Source: Bacillota bacterium (lineage in GTDB: Bacteria; Bacillota; Clostridia; Oscillospirales; Oscillospiraceae). Taken from it: a stretch of 63,560 bases of DNA. Made by a program: the position numbers and the translations under genes. Shown in pieces: positions 45,521 through 53,438 of this stretch. Numbering within the stretch: the first letter of the stretch is position 1; each line of letters begins with the position of its first letter. The notes under the pieces are model-generated. The model did not search any database. It saw only the letters and a list, made by a program, of their open reading frames with translations, and was not told where the DNA came from. The DNA lies in contig JAETOJ010000014.1 in assembly GCA_021768085.1 (NCBI GenBank), forward strand, positions 1 to 63,560, written 5' to 3'.

Positions 45521-45557
45521 AAAAGGGGGACGCTTCTTCTGGAAGCGTCCCCCTTTT
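45521..45557 (+). terminator. Terminator of the PFOR gene
   Basis: A 16-bp perfect stem AAAAGGGGGACGCTTC/GAAGCGTCCCCCTTTT. Confidence 0.95.
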
Positions 45558-45655
45558 CCGCGCTGAGCCAAATGGCTGCCTGTAGGGGGTGCACACTGTG
45601 CGTTCCATCCATCGGGCAGCGTCTTTAGCTTGTTCTGCTGTAAACCGCGGTTCCT

Positions 45656-46444
45656 TTACGTCAGATCCTGCTCCAGCAGGGCGCGGAGCTGGCGGCAGCG
45701 ACGCTGGCAGCCCTCGCTCAGCTCGCCGTACAGCTCCAGCATATCCGGATCCTCCCAGTCGTCCGCCGCCAGGCGGAAGGCGGTCTCCTGCTGCTGCTCC
45801 AGCTGGTGGCGGCGTCGCAGGGCCCCCCAGTAGGACGGGATGGCCGGGGCGGACAGCAGCTCGCTGGGCCAGTACCGCAGGCCGGTGATCAGAAAGTACG
45901 CCGCCGACAGCCGCCGGGCGCAGCGGTGTAGCTCTCCGGCCAGCGTGTTAAGTACCCGGGCGTCCGCCCCCCTGGCCCGCCGGGCCAGATGCCGGTAGAA
46001 CTGCCAGCCCTCCAGCGCCTCCATCACCTGGCGGCGCAGGCGGGCGGTGCGGTCGTCAACGGGCTGGGGTTCCTCCCACAGCCTGGGCAGGTCGCTGCCC
46101 CGGTGGGGGCCCTCCGGCTGGGGCATGGGCTCCGCCTCTGCGGGGGGCTGCTCCACCTCTGGGGGCTCCGGGGCGGGGGGCTCCTCCGACGGGGGCATGG
46201 GCTCGGGCTGGGGTACCGGGGCCTCCTGGGCCGGGACTGCCTCCAGTGTGCTACCGCTTTCCGCTGGGCGGCCGGCGTTCAGCTGCATCAGCTCCTCCAG
46301 CCGCTGGCAGGACACATCCCCTTCCATCCCCGGGGGGATGGCCTCTATGGGGCAGTCGCAGTCCTCCCGGCCCGCCATCACCCGCTGCCACACCCGCTGG
46401 AATACCTCCTGATCCTTCAGCGAGCATGGAATGATTTTCTCCAT
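45656..46444 (-). CDS. Hypothetical protein, Pro/Glu-rich linker and helical C-terminus
   Basis: A 262-aa soluble protein. The N-terminal ~60 residues (EKIIPCSLKDQEVFQRVWQRV, with DCDCPIEAIPPG) lead to a long Pro/Glu/Ala linker (about 65-115). The helical C-terminal half has EALEGWQFYRHLARRA and AADDWEDPDMLELYGELSEGCQ, resembling ferritin-like four-helix proteins with E/H residues, but I cannot trace a full metal site. ATG 46442-46444 follows AAGGAGG. It diverges from the SUF operon. Function unknown. Confidence 0.7.
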   Translation of the reverse strand: MEKIIPCSLKDQEVFQRVWQRVMAGREDCDCPIEAIPPGMEGDVSCQRLEELMQLNAGRPAESGSTLEAVPAQEAPVPQPEPMPPSEEPPAPEPPEVEQPPAEAEPMPQPEGPHRGSDLPRLWEEPQPVDDRTARLRRQVMEALEGWQFYRHLARRARGADARVLNTLAGELHRCARRLSAAYFLITGLRYWPSELLSAPAIPSYWGALRRRHQLEQQQETAFRLAADDWEDPDMLELYGELSEGCQRRCRQLRALLEQDLT

Positions 46445-46538
46445 GTTCACACCTCCTTTGCCCCCTATTCTATGTCCGGGGAGCAAAACGTGCCAGTTGA
46501 CCAGGCCTCTGGCAGAATGGACAGCGGGCGGGCAAAAC

Positions 46539-46617
46539 CATAGTAGAAAACTATGATTTATGTTCTTGACAGCCCTTTCCTCCTATGGTATACTGCAAAC
46601 CATAGAAATAGACTATG
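46539..46617 (+). promoter_or_regulatory. SUF promoter between two copies of a CATAG-N7-CTATG dyad
   Basis: TTGACA (46566-46571), 17 bases, TATACT (46589-46594). The dyad lies at 46539-46555 and 46601-46617, each inside the same wider context AAACCATAG...CTATGATTT. Centres are 62 bp apart, about six helical turns. A third half-site CTATGG (46583-46588) overlaps the -10 and pairs with CCATAG (46600-46605). Probable operator of an Fe-S or iron regulator (Rrf2-type is a guess). Confidence 0.7.
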
Positions 46618-46653
46618 ATTTCGCCCCGGCGGAATCTGATGGGAGATATGACT

Positions 46654-47391
46654 ATGTTAGAGCTGAAGCACCTGGCCTTTTCCGTGGAGGAGGGGGCGGG
46701 GCAGAAGGACATCCTGCGGGATGTGTCACTGACTGTGCCTGACGGCGCGTTCTGGGTGATCACCGGGCCCAACGGCGGGGGTAAAACCTCCTTGGCCCGG
46801 GCCATCATGGGGCTGAATAAGCCCACCGGCGGCCAGATTCTGTGGAACGGAGAGGACATCACCGACCTGTCCATCACGGAGCGGGCCAAGCGGGGGATCA
46901 GCTACGGCTTCCAGCAGCCCCCCCGGTTCAAGGGCCTGCGGGTGCGGGATCTGTTGGGGCTGGCGGCGGGCAATCCCTTCCTCAGCCGTGCCGAGGGCTG
47001 CCAGCTGCTCACCCAGGTGGGGCTGTGCGCGGCGGACTATATCGACCGGGAAGTGGACGCCTCCCTGTCCGGCGGCGAGGTGAAGCGCATTGAGATCGCC
47101 AGCATTCTGGCCCGGAAGTCCCCGCTGATGATCTTCGACGAGCCGGAGGCGGGCATTGACCTGTGGTCCTTTGCCAAGCTGACGGAGACCTTCCGCTATA
47201 TCCACGACAAGCGGGAGGCCACCATCGTGATCATCTCCCACCAGGAGCGGATCATCGGGCTGGCGGACGAGATCGTGCTGGTGGCGGACGGCTTGGTGTC
47301 TGAGCAGGGACCCAGAGCGGAGATCTTCCCGAAAATTCTGGCCAACACCCTGCCCGGGTGTGCCTTTGTGGGAGAGGAGGGACGGGCATGA
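46654..47391 (+). CDS. sufC: SUF ATPase (SufC-like, minimal system)
   Basis: A 245-aa ABC-type ATPase for Fe-S cluster assembly. Walker A GPNGGGKTS (about 35), signature LSGGEVKRIEIA (about 145), Walker B LMIFDEPEAGID, and YGFQQPPRFKG, typical of SufC. ATG 46654-46656 is spaced eight bases from GGGAG; an ATG two codons earlier is too close. It overlaps the next gene (ATGA). With only SufC and one SufB/D-like partner, this matches the two-gene minimal SUF (SMS) layout known in anaerobes. Confidence 0.92.
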   Translation: MLELKHLAFSVEEGAGQKDILRDVSLTVPDGAFWVITGPNGGGKTSLARAIMGLNKPTGGQILWNGEDITDLSITERAKRGISYGFQQPPRFKGLRVRDLLGLAAGNPFLSRAEGCQLLTQVGLCAADYIDREVDASLSGGEVKRIEIASILARKSPLMIFDEPEAGIDLWSFAKLTETFRYIHDKREATIVIISHQERIIGLADEIVLVADGLVSEQGPRAEIFPKILANTLPGCAFVGEEGRA

Positions 47392-48305
47392 ACCATACCG
47401 ACGCGGAGCTGCTCAAGCAGATCGCCGACATGGACGGCGTGCCGGAGGGGGCCTACAACATCCGCAAGGATGGCGGGCTGGACTCCCGGCGGAGCACCGA
47501 GACGATTGAGATCTCCTCCAAGGAGGACAAGCCCGGCATCGACATCCGGATCAAGGCGGGCACCAAGGGGCAGGATGTCCACATCCCCGTCCTGCTCACC
47601 CAGAGCGGGCTGTCCGATCTGGTGTATAACGACTTTTTCATCGGCGAGGACTGCGACGTGGACATCATCGCCGGCTGCGGCATCCATAATGATGGCTGCG
47701 ACACCACCCAGCACGACGGCGTGCACACGTTCTACGTGGGCAAGGGCTCCAAGGTGCGATACACGGAGAAGCATTACGGCGAGGGGGAGGGCACCGGAGC
47801 CCGGATCATGAACCCCCACACCATCGTCTACCTGGAGGAGGGGGCCTCCATCCAACTGGAGACCGTCCAGATCCGGGGGGTGGATCACACCAAGCGGTAC
47901 ACCAAGGTGGAGGTGGGCGCCGGGGCGGAGGCGGTGGTCACCGAGCGGCTGCTCACCCACGGGGAGCAGTTCGCCGAGAGCAAGATGGACGTGATCCTGA
48001 AGGGGGAGGGGGCCCGTACCCAGGTGATCTCCCGCTCCGTGGCCCAGGACCGCTCGGTGCAGGTGTTCTACCCCCAGGTGGAGGGCAACGCCCCTTGCTT
48101 TGGCCACGTCCAGTGCGACTCCATCATCATGGGGCAGGCCAAGGTTAGCTCCATCCCCGCCATCGTGGCCAACCATATGGACGCCCAACTCATCCACGAG
48201 GCCGCCATCGGGAAGATCGCCGGGGATCAGATCCTGAAGCTGATGACCCTGGGCCTCACCGAGGAGGAGGCCGAGCAGAAGATTCTGGACGGCTTTTTAC
48301 GCTGA
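47388..48305 (+). CDS. SufB/SufD family scaffold protein of the minimal SUF system
   Basis: A 305-aa beta-helix protein: DVHIPVLLTQSGLSDLVYNDFFIGEDCDVDIIAGCGIHND in outline, FYVGKGSKVRYTEKHYGEG, then SRSVAQDRSVQVFYPQVEGNAPCFGHVQCDSIIMG and the C-terminal helix HEAAIGKIAGDQILKLMTLGLTEEEAEQKILDGFL. The conserved HxxAxG and GLTxxEA features are those of SufB/D. Several Cys (GCGIHNDGCD, PCFGHVQC) could hold a cluster. It works with SufC; no SufS, SufU or second SufB/D gene follows. Confidence 0.9.
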   Translation: MNHTDAELLKQIADMDGVPEGAYNIRKDGGLDSRRSTETIEISSKEDKPGIDIRIKAGTKGQDVHIPVLLTQSGLSDLVYNDFFIGEDCDVDIIAGCGIHNDGCDTTQHDGVHTFYVGKGSKVRYTEKHYGEGEGTGARIMNPHTIVYLEEGASIQLETVQIRGVDHTKRYTKVEVGAGAEAVVTERLLTHGEQFAESKMDVILKGEGARTQVISRSVAQDRSVQVFYPQVEGNAPCFGHVQCDSIIMGQAKVSSIPAIVANHMDAQLIHEAAIGKIAGDQILKLMTLGLTEEEAEQKILDGFLR

Positions 48306-48325
48306 ACGGATAGACGGCAAATACG

Positions 48326-48352
48326 GGCCCCCGCGGGATGCTCGCGGGGGCC
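48326..48352 (+). terminator. Terminator of the SUF operon
   Basis: GGCCCCCGCG/CGCGGGGGCC stem around seven bases; only a weak T-run follows. Confidence 0.65.
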
Positions 48353-48414
48353 TGCTCTGTCTCGAAAAGGGCGTGGCTCCGGGGATTTGGACGATTTTTC
48401 CACCGCCCTCAGGA

Positions 48415-48680
48415 TTACAAGAATATACAAGATAAAGGGGCAGTTACTACTATCGACTTCCTGCCGCGTAGAGTATCATAAATCGAAATGCACTGCGTCA
48501 AAACCCGCGTCCTGGCGAGAATTTTTAGATGTTCCGTCCGCGGACGCGAGGGCGCGCCCTTGAAGCCATGCTTCACCGTTTATAGCATAGCAGGGCACAG
48601 AGCCCCATTGAAAACCCTGCCCATTGGGCAGGGTTTTTTGCGGAAAAAATTCATATGGAAGGCAGGAGGAGACAGAGACT
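48415..48680 (+). promoter_or_regulatory. pyrB control region: phased repeats, promoter and leader attenuator
   Basis: Two adjacent 10-mers TTACAAGAAT ATACAAGATA (48415-48434) lie upstream of a promoter-like TCGACT (48453) and TATCAT (48474-48479). The ~195-base leader ends in a strong terminator hairpin AAAACCCTGCCC/GGGCAGGGTTTT (48611-48637) before the gene. GCAGGG near 48587-48593 could pair with CCCTGC of the hairpin as an antiterminator. A frame starting at ATG 48488 is translated into nothing I recognise; it may be a leader peptide or part of a repeat. No PyrR-binding loop was recognised. Confidence 0.6.
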
Positions 48681-49739
48681 ATGCGCCACTTGATTGATTT
48701 TGGAGATCTGCCCCGGGAGGAATGGGACGAGCTGTACGCCAGAGCGGAGCGGATCATGGACGCCCCGGATCAATATCTGGACGCCTGCCGGGGGAAGGTG
48801 ATGGCGTCGCTGTTTTACGAGCCGTCCACCCGCACCAACTTCTCCTTCCAGACCGCCATGCTGCGCCTGGGCGGCACGGTGTTCGGCTTCGCCGACCCCA
48901 AGTCCTCCTCCACCGCCAAGGGGGAGAGCCTGAAAGACACCGTCAAGATGGTGGCGGGCTATGCCGACGTGGTGGTGATGCGCACCCCCTGGGAGGGAGC
49001 GGCCAAGGCGGCCTCCCTCTACTCCGAGGTGCCGGTGATCAACGCCGGGGACGGCGGCCATATGCACCCCACCCAGACCACCACCGACCTGACCACCATC
49101 ACCCGGCTGCGGGGCTCGGTGGACGGGCTCAGCGTGGGGCTGTGCGGCGATCTGAAGAACGGCCGCACCGTCCACTCCCTCATCAAGGCGCTGGCCAAGT
49201 TCAAGGACATCCGCTTTTTCCTCATCGCGCCCCCGGAGCTGGCCATCCCCGAGTATCTTCGCCGGTTCATGAAGGACAACGGGATGCCCTTCCTGGAGGT
49301 GTCCGGCCTGGATCCCGTCATTCCCCAACTGGACGTGCTCTATATGACCCGCATCCAGCGGGAGCGGTTCATCGACCCCCTGGAGTATGAGCGGTGCAAA
49401 GGCATCTACATCCTCACCCGCTCCAAGCTGGCCCGGGCCAAGGAGAATTTGCTGGTGATGCACCCCCTGCCCCGGGTGGACGAGATCGCCGTGGACGTGG
49501 ACGACGACCCCCGGGCGGTGTACTTCGAGCAGGCCCGGTACGGGATGTACTCCCGGATGGCGCTGCTGGCAGATCTGGCCAACCAGCCCCGCATACAGCC
49601 CGGGCCGGTGGAGATTGGCCGTGGCCCGGTGTGCCATAACCCACGGTGCATCACCCAGACGGAGCACTACCTGCCGCCGCTGGTGAAGGAGACGGGGGGC
49701 GTGCGGTGCTGCGCCTTCTGCGACGCGCCGCTGGACTAA
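48681..49739 (+). CDS. pyrB: Aspartate carbamoyltransferase fused to a PyrI-like zinc domain
   Basis: A 352-aa protein. The catalytic part has STRTNF (49-54, carbamoyl phosphate), GESLKDT, HPTQ and MHPLPRVDEI, making carbamoyl-aspartate for pyrimidines. The last ~40 residues are a zinc knuckle C318-x4-C323-x20-C344-x2-C347, as in the C-terminal domain of the PyrI regulatory chain, but without PyrI's nucleotide-binding domain. ATG 48681-48683 follows CAGGAGGA. It stands apart from other pyr genes and shares an upstream repeat with argR. Confidence 0.93.
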   Translation: MRHLIDFGDLPREEWDELYARAERIMDAPDQYLDACRGKVMASLFYEPSTRTNFSFQTAMLRLGGTVFGFADPKSSSTAKGESLKDTVKMVAGYADVVVMRTPWEGAAKAASLYSEVPVINAGDGGHMHPTQTTTDLTTITRLRGSVDGLSVGLCGDLKNGRTVHSLIKALAKFKDIRFFLIAPPELAIPEYLRRFMKDNGMPFLEVSGLDPVIPQLDVLYMTRIQRERFIDPLEYERCKGIYILTRSKLARAKENLLVMHPLPRVDEIAVDVDDDPRAVYFEQARYGMYSRMALLADLANQPRIQPGPVEIGRGPVCHNPRCITQTEHYLPPLVKETGGVRCCAFCDAPLD

Positions 49740-49768
49740 TACATACTGAACCATAAGGAGGGGCCGGC

Positions 49769-50884
49769 TTGAACCGGAATTACGACAACTTTCTCAACCT
49801 CACCCTGGACACCCGGATCAAGGAGCTCCGGGACGGGTGGTACTCCTTTGAGGACACCGTGTTCTACGGGGAGAAGGGGGGCGCTCTGGCGGACGAGGGC
49901 GCCATCAACGGCCAAAAGGTACTGGAGCTGCGGTGGGAGGGGGACACCCTCTGGCACCGGGTGGAGGGGGAACTGACCGACCCCGTCCACATGGAGGTGG
50001 ATCGGCTCACCCGCTGGAACAACACCGCCGTCCAGTCCGCCTTCCATATGCTGGACGGGTATTACGGGCGGCTGGGGCTGCGGATTGTGGCCATCGGCGT
50101 GCACCCGGAAAACCAGTGGTACGAGGTGGACACCAAGGAGCTGCCCCCCGGCCATCTAAAGGAGGTGCAGGCATTCCTGGACAAGCAGATTATGGACGAT
50201 TTCCCGGTGGAGCTGTCCTACATGAAGGGGGCGGACTACCCCAACCCCAAGTACCAGGGCTATGACGAGGTGCGCATTGTGAAGTTCGCCGATGTGGACA
50301 CCCAGCCCTGCGGCACCCCCCACGTGAGCCGCACCGGGCAGATCCTGTCCTTCACTGTGCTGGGCAGCGAGCACTCCGGCCGGGGCACCAAGATCTACAC
50401 CGCGGTGGGCCCCGCGGCGGAGGCGCGCCTGCGGGAGGATCACGCCGTGCTGCGCCGGCTGGTGGAGCTGTCCGACACGGGCATACCCGATCTGGCGGAC
50501 AAGATGGAGGGGCTGCTGGCCTCCTCCAAGGCGCTGAAGAAGGAGAATGAGGCTCTGCGCCGGGAGCTGTGCGGCTATCAGGCGGCGGGCCTGCTGGAGT
50601 CGGGGGACACGTTGATCCCCTATGCTGCCAAGGACGCCGGGGATCTGCGGGCCATGAGCCAGGCGGTGCTGGGCAGGACAACCCGGGGCGTGGTGCTCAT
50701 GGCAGAGCTGGACGGCGGGGTGAGCTTCGCCGCCATCTCCCCGGAGGGAAAGGCCCGGGCCTGGATGGACGCCCTAAAGGGGTTGCTGGAGGTGTCCGGC
50801 GGCGGATCGCCCAAGATCGTCAGCGGGAAAACCCCCGCGGGGCCAGAGGAGTTCCGGCAAGCCGCGGCGGGCCTGTCGATTTGA
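49769..50884 (+). CDS. AlaX-like protein (alanyl-tRNA editing domain plus DHHA1)
   Basis: A 371-aa protein. Editing-domain motifs: FYGEKGGALADEG (about 32), QSAFH at 89-93 and CGTPH at 181-185. In active AlaX/AlaRS editing domains these are HxxxH and CxxxH zinc sites; here the first His is Gln. A coiled-coil region (about 225-260) and a DHHA1-like C-terminus (GDTLIPYAAKDAGDLR, VVLMAELDGGVSFA) follow. The start is TTG 49769-49771, seven bases after AAGGAGG; there is no ATG nearby. It may remove Ser or Gly from mischarged tRNA-Ala, if active. Confidence 0.82.
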   Translation: MNRNYDNFLNLTLDTRIKELRDGWYSFEDTVFYGEKGGALADEGAINGQKVLELRWEGDTLWHRVEGELTDPVHMEVDRLTRWNNTAVQSAFHMLDGYYGRLGLRIVAIGVHPENQWYEVDTKELPPGHLKEVQAFLDKQIMDDFPVELSYMKGADYPNPKYQGYDEVRIVKFADVDTQPCGTPHVSRTGQILSFTVLGSEHSGRGTKIYTAVGPAAEARLREDHAVLRRLVELSDTGIPDLADKMEGLLASSKALKKENEALRRELCGYQAAGLLESGDTLIPYAAKDAGDLRAMSQAVLGRTTRGVVLMAELDGGVSFAAISPEGKARAWMDALKGLLEVSGGGSPKIVSGKTPAGPEEFRQAAAGLSI

Positions 50885-50901
50885 CGAATAGACAAACACG
50901 G

Positions 50902-50947
50902 AAAAAGGCCGGAGAGCAGGAAAGAATTTCAGCTCTCCGGCCTTTTT
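50902..50947 (+). terminator. Terminator of the AlaX-like gene
   Basis: A 16-bp stem AAAAAGGCCGGAGAGC/GCTCTCCGGCCTTTTT with a 14-base loop. Confidence 0.93.
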
Positions 50948-50968
50948 AGGCAATATTCTGACAAAATT

Positions 50969-51164
50969 TTGACAGTAACTGTGATACTGTTCAAATAGAC
51001 CGTGGGGCGCCCAAAAAAATTTAGCGGAAATATACAATTTGAGATGGCGAAAGCGTCCATCTTTTTTTCCAAATTTGGGTACTATAAAAGATGGTTAGCA
51101 TTTGCCTCGCCGGTGCGCGCAGGTGGGGGCAAAAATAATATTTAAGTTGCAATAAGGAGGAGCC
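50969..51164 (+). promoter_or_regulatory. arcA control region with CRP/FNR-like dyad
   Basis: TTGACA (50969-50974) lies beside TGTGA-TACTGT-TCAAA (50980-50995), close to the TGTGA-N6-TCACA consensus of CRP/FNR proteins such as ArcR of Bacillus. A second start is possible at TACTATAAA (about 51079-51087), after the palindrome CCAAATTTGG. One ATACAA word at 51033 resembles a half of the pyrB/argR repeats. Which promoter is used is uncertain. Confidence 0.5.
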
Positions 51165-52397
51165 ATGAAAGGTATTTGTGTCAGAAGCGAGATCAACCCG
51201 CTGAAAAAGGTGCTGCTGCACCGCCCCGGCCGTGAGCTGCTGAACCTGACCCCCGACACCCTGAGTGAGCTGCTGTTTGACGACATTCCCTTCCTGAAGG
51301 TAGCCCAGGAGGAGCACGACGCCTTCGCCCAGATCCTTCGGGACAACGGCACCGAGGTGGTCTATCTGGAGGACCTGATGACCGACGTGCTCAGCCTCAA
51401 TCCCAAGCTGGTGGAGCCCTTCCTGCGCCAGTGGCTGTTCGAGGGCAACATCAAGACCCGCCGCTGGCAGGACAAGTGCATGGAGTACCTCACCACCCAC
51501 TTCCAGGGCAAGGCGCTGGTGGAAAAGACGATGGAGGGCATCACCCTGAAGGAGATGGGCGCCGAGGCCTATACCTACTCCCTCCAGGATCTGGTGGCCC
51601 CGGCGGACGACCTGGTGGTCAACCCCATGCCCAACCTGTACTTCACCCGCGACCCCTTCGCCAGCGTGGGCACCGGCGTGTTCCTCCACAAGATGTACTC
51701 CGTCACCCGCTGCCGTGAGACGATCTACGCCGACTATATCTTCAAGTATCACCCCGACTTCGAGGGGCAGGTCACCCGGTACTACGACCGCGACCTTCAC
51801 GCCAACATCGAGGGCGGCGACGTGCTCAACCTCACCGAGGACACCCTGGCCATCGGTATCTCCCAGCGCACCTGCACCGACGCCATTGAAATCGCGGCCC
51901 GCAACCTGTTCACCGACCCCGAGGCCAAGGTGCGCACCGTGCTGGCCTTCGACATCCCCAAGAGCCGCGCCTTCATGCACCTGGACACCGTGTTCACCCA
52001 GATCGACGTGGACAAGTACACCGTCCATCCCGCCATCCTGGGCCCGCTCACCGTGTACGAGATCACCCCGGGTCAGGACGACCCCGCCGACCTGCGCATC
52101 AAGCGGGTGGACTCCGACCTGAAGCACATCCTGGAGAAGTACACCCATGTGGACGACGTGAAGCTGATCTTCTGCGGCGGCGACGACCTCATCGCGGCGG
52201 CCCGGGAGCAGTGGAACGACGGCTCCAACACCCTGTGCATCGCCCCGGGCAAGATCGTGGTCTATCAGCGCAACGACGTGTCCAACGCCATCCTGCGGGA
52301 CAACGGCCTCACCGTGCTGGAGATGCCCTCTGCCGAGCTTTCCCGCGGCCGCGGCGGTCCCCGGTGTATGTCTATGCCCCTGATCCGGGCAGAATAA
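51165..52397 (+). CDS. arcA: Arginine deiminase
   Basis: A 410-aa enzyme hydrolysing arginine to citrulline and ammonia. Hallmarks: NLYFTRDPFASVG (about 162), ANIEGGDVLNL (about 213), MHLDTVFTQID (about 270) and catalytic Cys401 in GGPRCMSMP. ATG follows AAGGAGG. First gene of the arginine deiminase operon; arcB follows 44 bases later. Confidence 0.97.
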   Translation: MKGICVRSEINPLKKVLLHRPGRELLNLTPDTLSELLFDDIPFLKVAQEEHDAFAQILRDNGTEVVYLEDLMTDVLSLNPKLVEPFLRQWLFEGNIKTRRWQDKCMEYLTTHFQGKALVEKTMEGITLKEMGAEAYTYSLQDLVAPADDLVVNPMPNLYFTRDPFASVGTGVFLHKMYSVTRCRETIYADYIFKYHPDFEGQVTRYYDRDLHANIEGGDVLNLTEDTLAIGISQRTCTDAIEIAARNLFTDPEAKVRTVLAFDIPKSRAFMHLDTVFTQIDVDKYTVHPAILGPLTVYEITPGQDDPADLRIKRVDSDLKHILEKYTHVDDVKLIFCGGDDLIAAAREQWNDGSNTLCIAPGKIVVYQRNDVSNAILRDNGLTVLEMPSAELSRGRGGPRCMSMPLIRAE

Positions 52398-52441
52398 GGA
52401 CTGTCCCAAAAAACTTTATTCAACTTAGGAGGAATTTGTAA

Positions 52442-53434
52442 ATGGGTATCAACATTCGCGGCCGGAGCTTTCTGACCCTGCTGGACTTCACCCCCGCCGA
52501 GATCAACTATATGCTGGATCTCTCCGCCGAGTTCAAGCGGATGAAGAACAACGGCGTGGAGCACAAGTGGCTCACCGGCAAGCAGGTCGTCCTGCTGTTC
52601 GAGAAGACCTCCACTCGCACCCGCTGCGCCTTTGAGGTGGGCGCCCGCGACCTGGGCATGGGTGTCACCTTCCTGGATCCCGGCTCCTCCCAGATGGGCA
52701 AGAAGGAGTCCCTGGCTGACACCGCCAAGGTGCTGGGCCGGATGTATGACGGCATCGAGTACCGCGGCTTCAAGCAGTCCGTGGTGGAGGATCTGGCCCG
52801 CTATTCCGGCGTGCCCGTGTGGAACGGCCTGACCGACGCCTTCCATCCCACCCAGATGCTGGCCGACATCCTCACCGTGAAGGAGGAGTTCGGCGACGTG
52901 CGCGGCCGCAAGCTCACTTTCTTTGGCGACGCCCGCAACAACGTGGCCAACTCCCTGATGGTGGTCTGCGCCAAGCTGGGAATGCACTTCTGCGCCTGCG
53001 GGCCCAAGGAGCTGATGCCTGCCGCCGACCTGGTGGACAAGTGCAAGGCCGTGGCCGCTGAGACCGGCGCCACCATCGAGCTGACCGACGACGTGAAGCA
53101 GGGTGCCAAGGACTGCGACGTGCTGTATACCGATATCTGGGTGTCCATGGGCGAGCCTGACGAGATCTGGGCCGAGCGCATCAAGCTGCTGAAGCCCTAC
53201 CAGGTGAACAAGGAAGTCATGGCCATGGCCAAACCCACCGCCATCTTCCTGCACTGCCTGCCCTCCTTCCACGACCGTGACACCACCATCGGCGAGGACA
53301 TCTACCAGAAGTTTGACCTGCCCGCCATGGAGGTCACTGACGATGTGTTCCTGGGCAAGCAGGCCCGCCAGTTCGACGAGGCAGAGAACCGTATGCACAC
53401 CATCAAGGCTGTGATGTACGCGACTCTGAAGTAA
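52442..53434 (+). CDS. arcB: Ornithine carbamoyltransferase (catabolic)
   Basis: A 330-aa enzyme splitting citrulline with phosphate into ornithine and carbamoyl phosphate. Motifs: STRTR (57-61), HPTQMLAD (about 137), [16 protein letters not shown] (about 223) and LHCLPSFHD (about 272, ornithine-side HCLP). ATG follows TAGGAGG. Direction is read from its place between arcA and arcC. Confidence 0.97.
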   Translation: MGINIRGRSFLTLLDFTPAEINYMLDLSAEFKRMKNNGVEHKWLTGKQVVLLFEKTSTRTRCAFEVGARDLGMGVTFLDPGSSQMGKKESLADTAKVLGRMYDGIEYRGFKQSVVEDLARYSGVPVWNGLTDAFHPTQMLADILTVKEEFGDVRGRKLTFFGDARNNVANSLMVVCAKLGMHFCACGPKELMPAADLVDKCKAVAAETGATIELTDDVKQGAKDCDVLYTDIWVSMGEPDEIWAERIKLLKPYQVNKEVMAMAKPTAIFLHCLPSFHDRDTTIGEDIYQKFDLPAMEVTDDVFLGKQARQFDEAENRMHTIKAVMYATLK

Positions 53435-53438
53435 GAGC

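Noticed and set aside
48488..48697. 69-codon frame in the pyrB leader
   Set aside because: It runs through the terminator hairpin into pyrB, lacks a ribosome site and looks like repeat DNA; kept only as a possible leader peptide.
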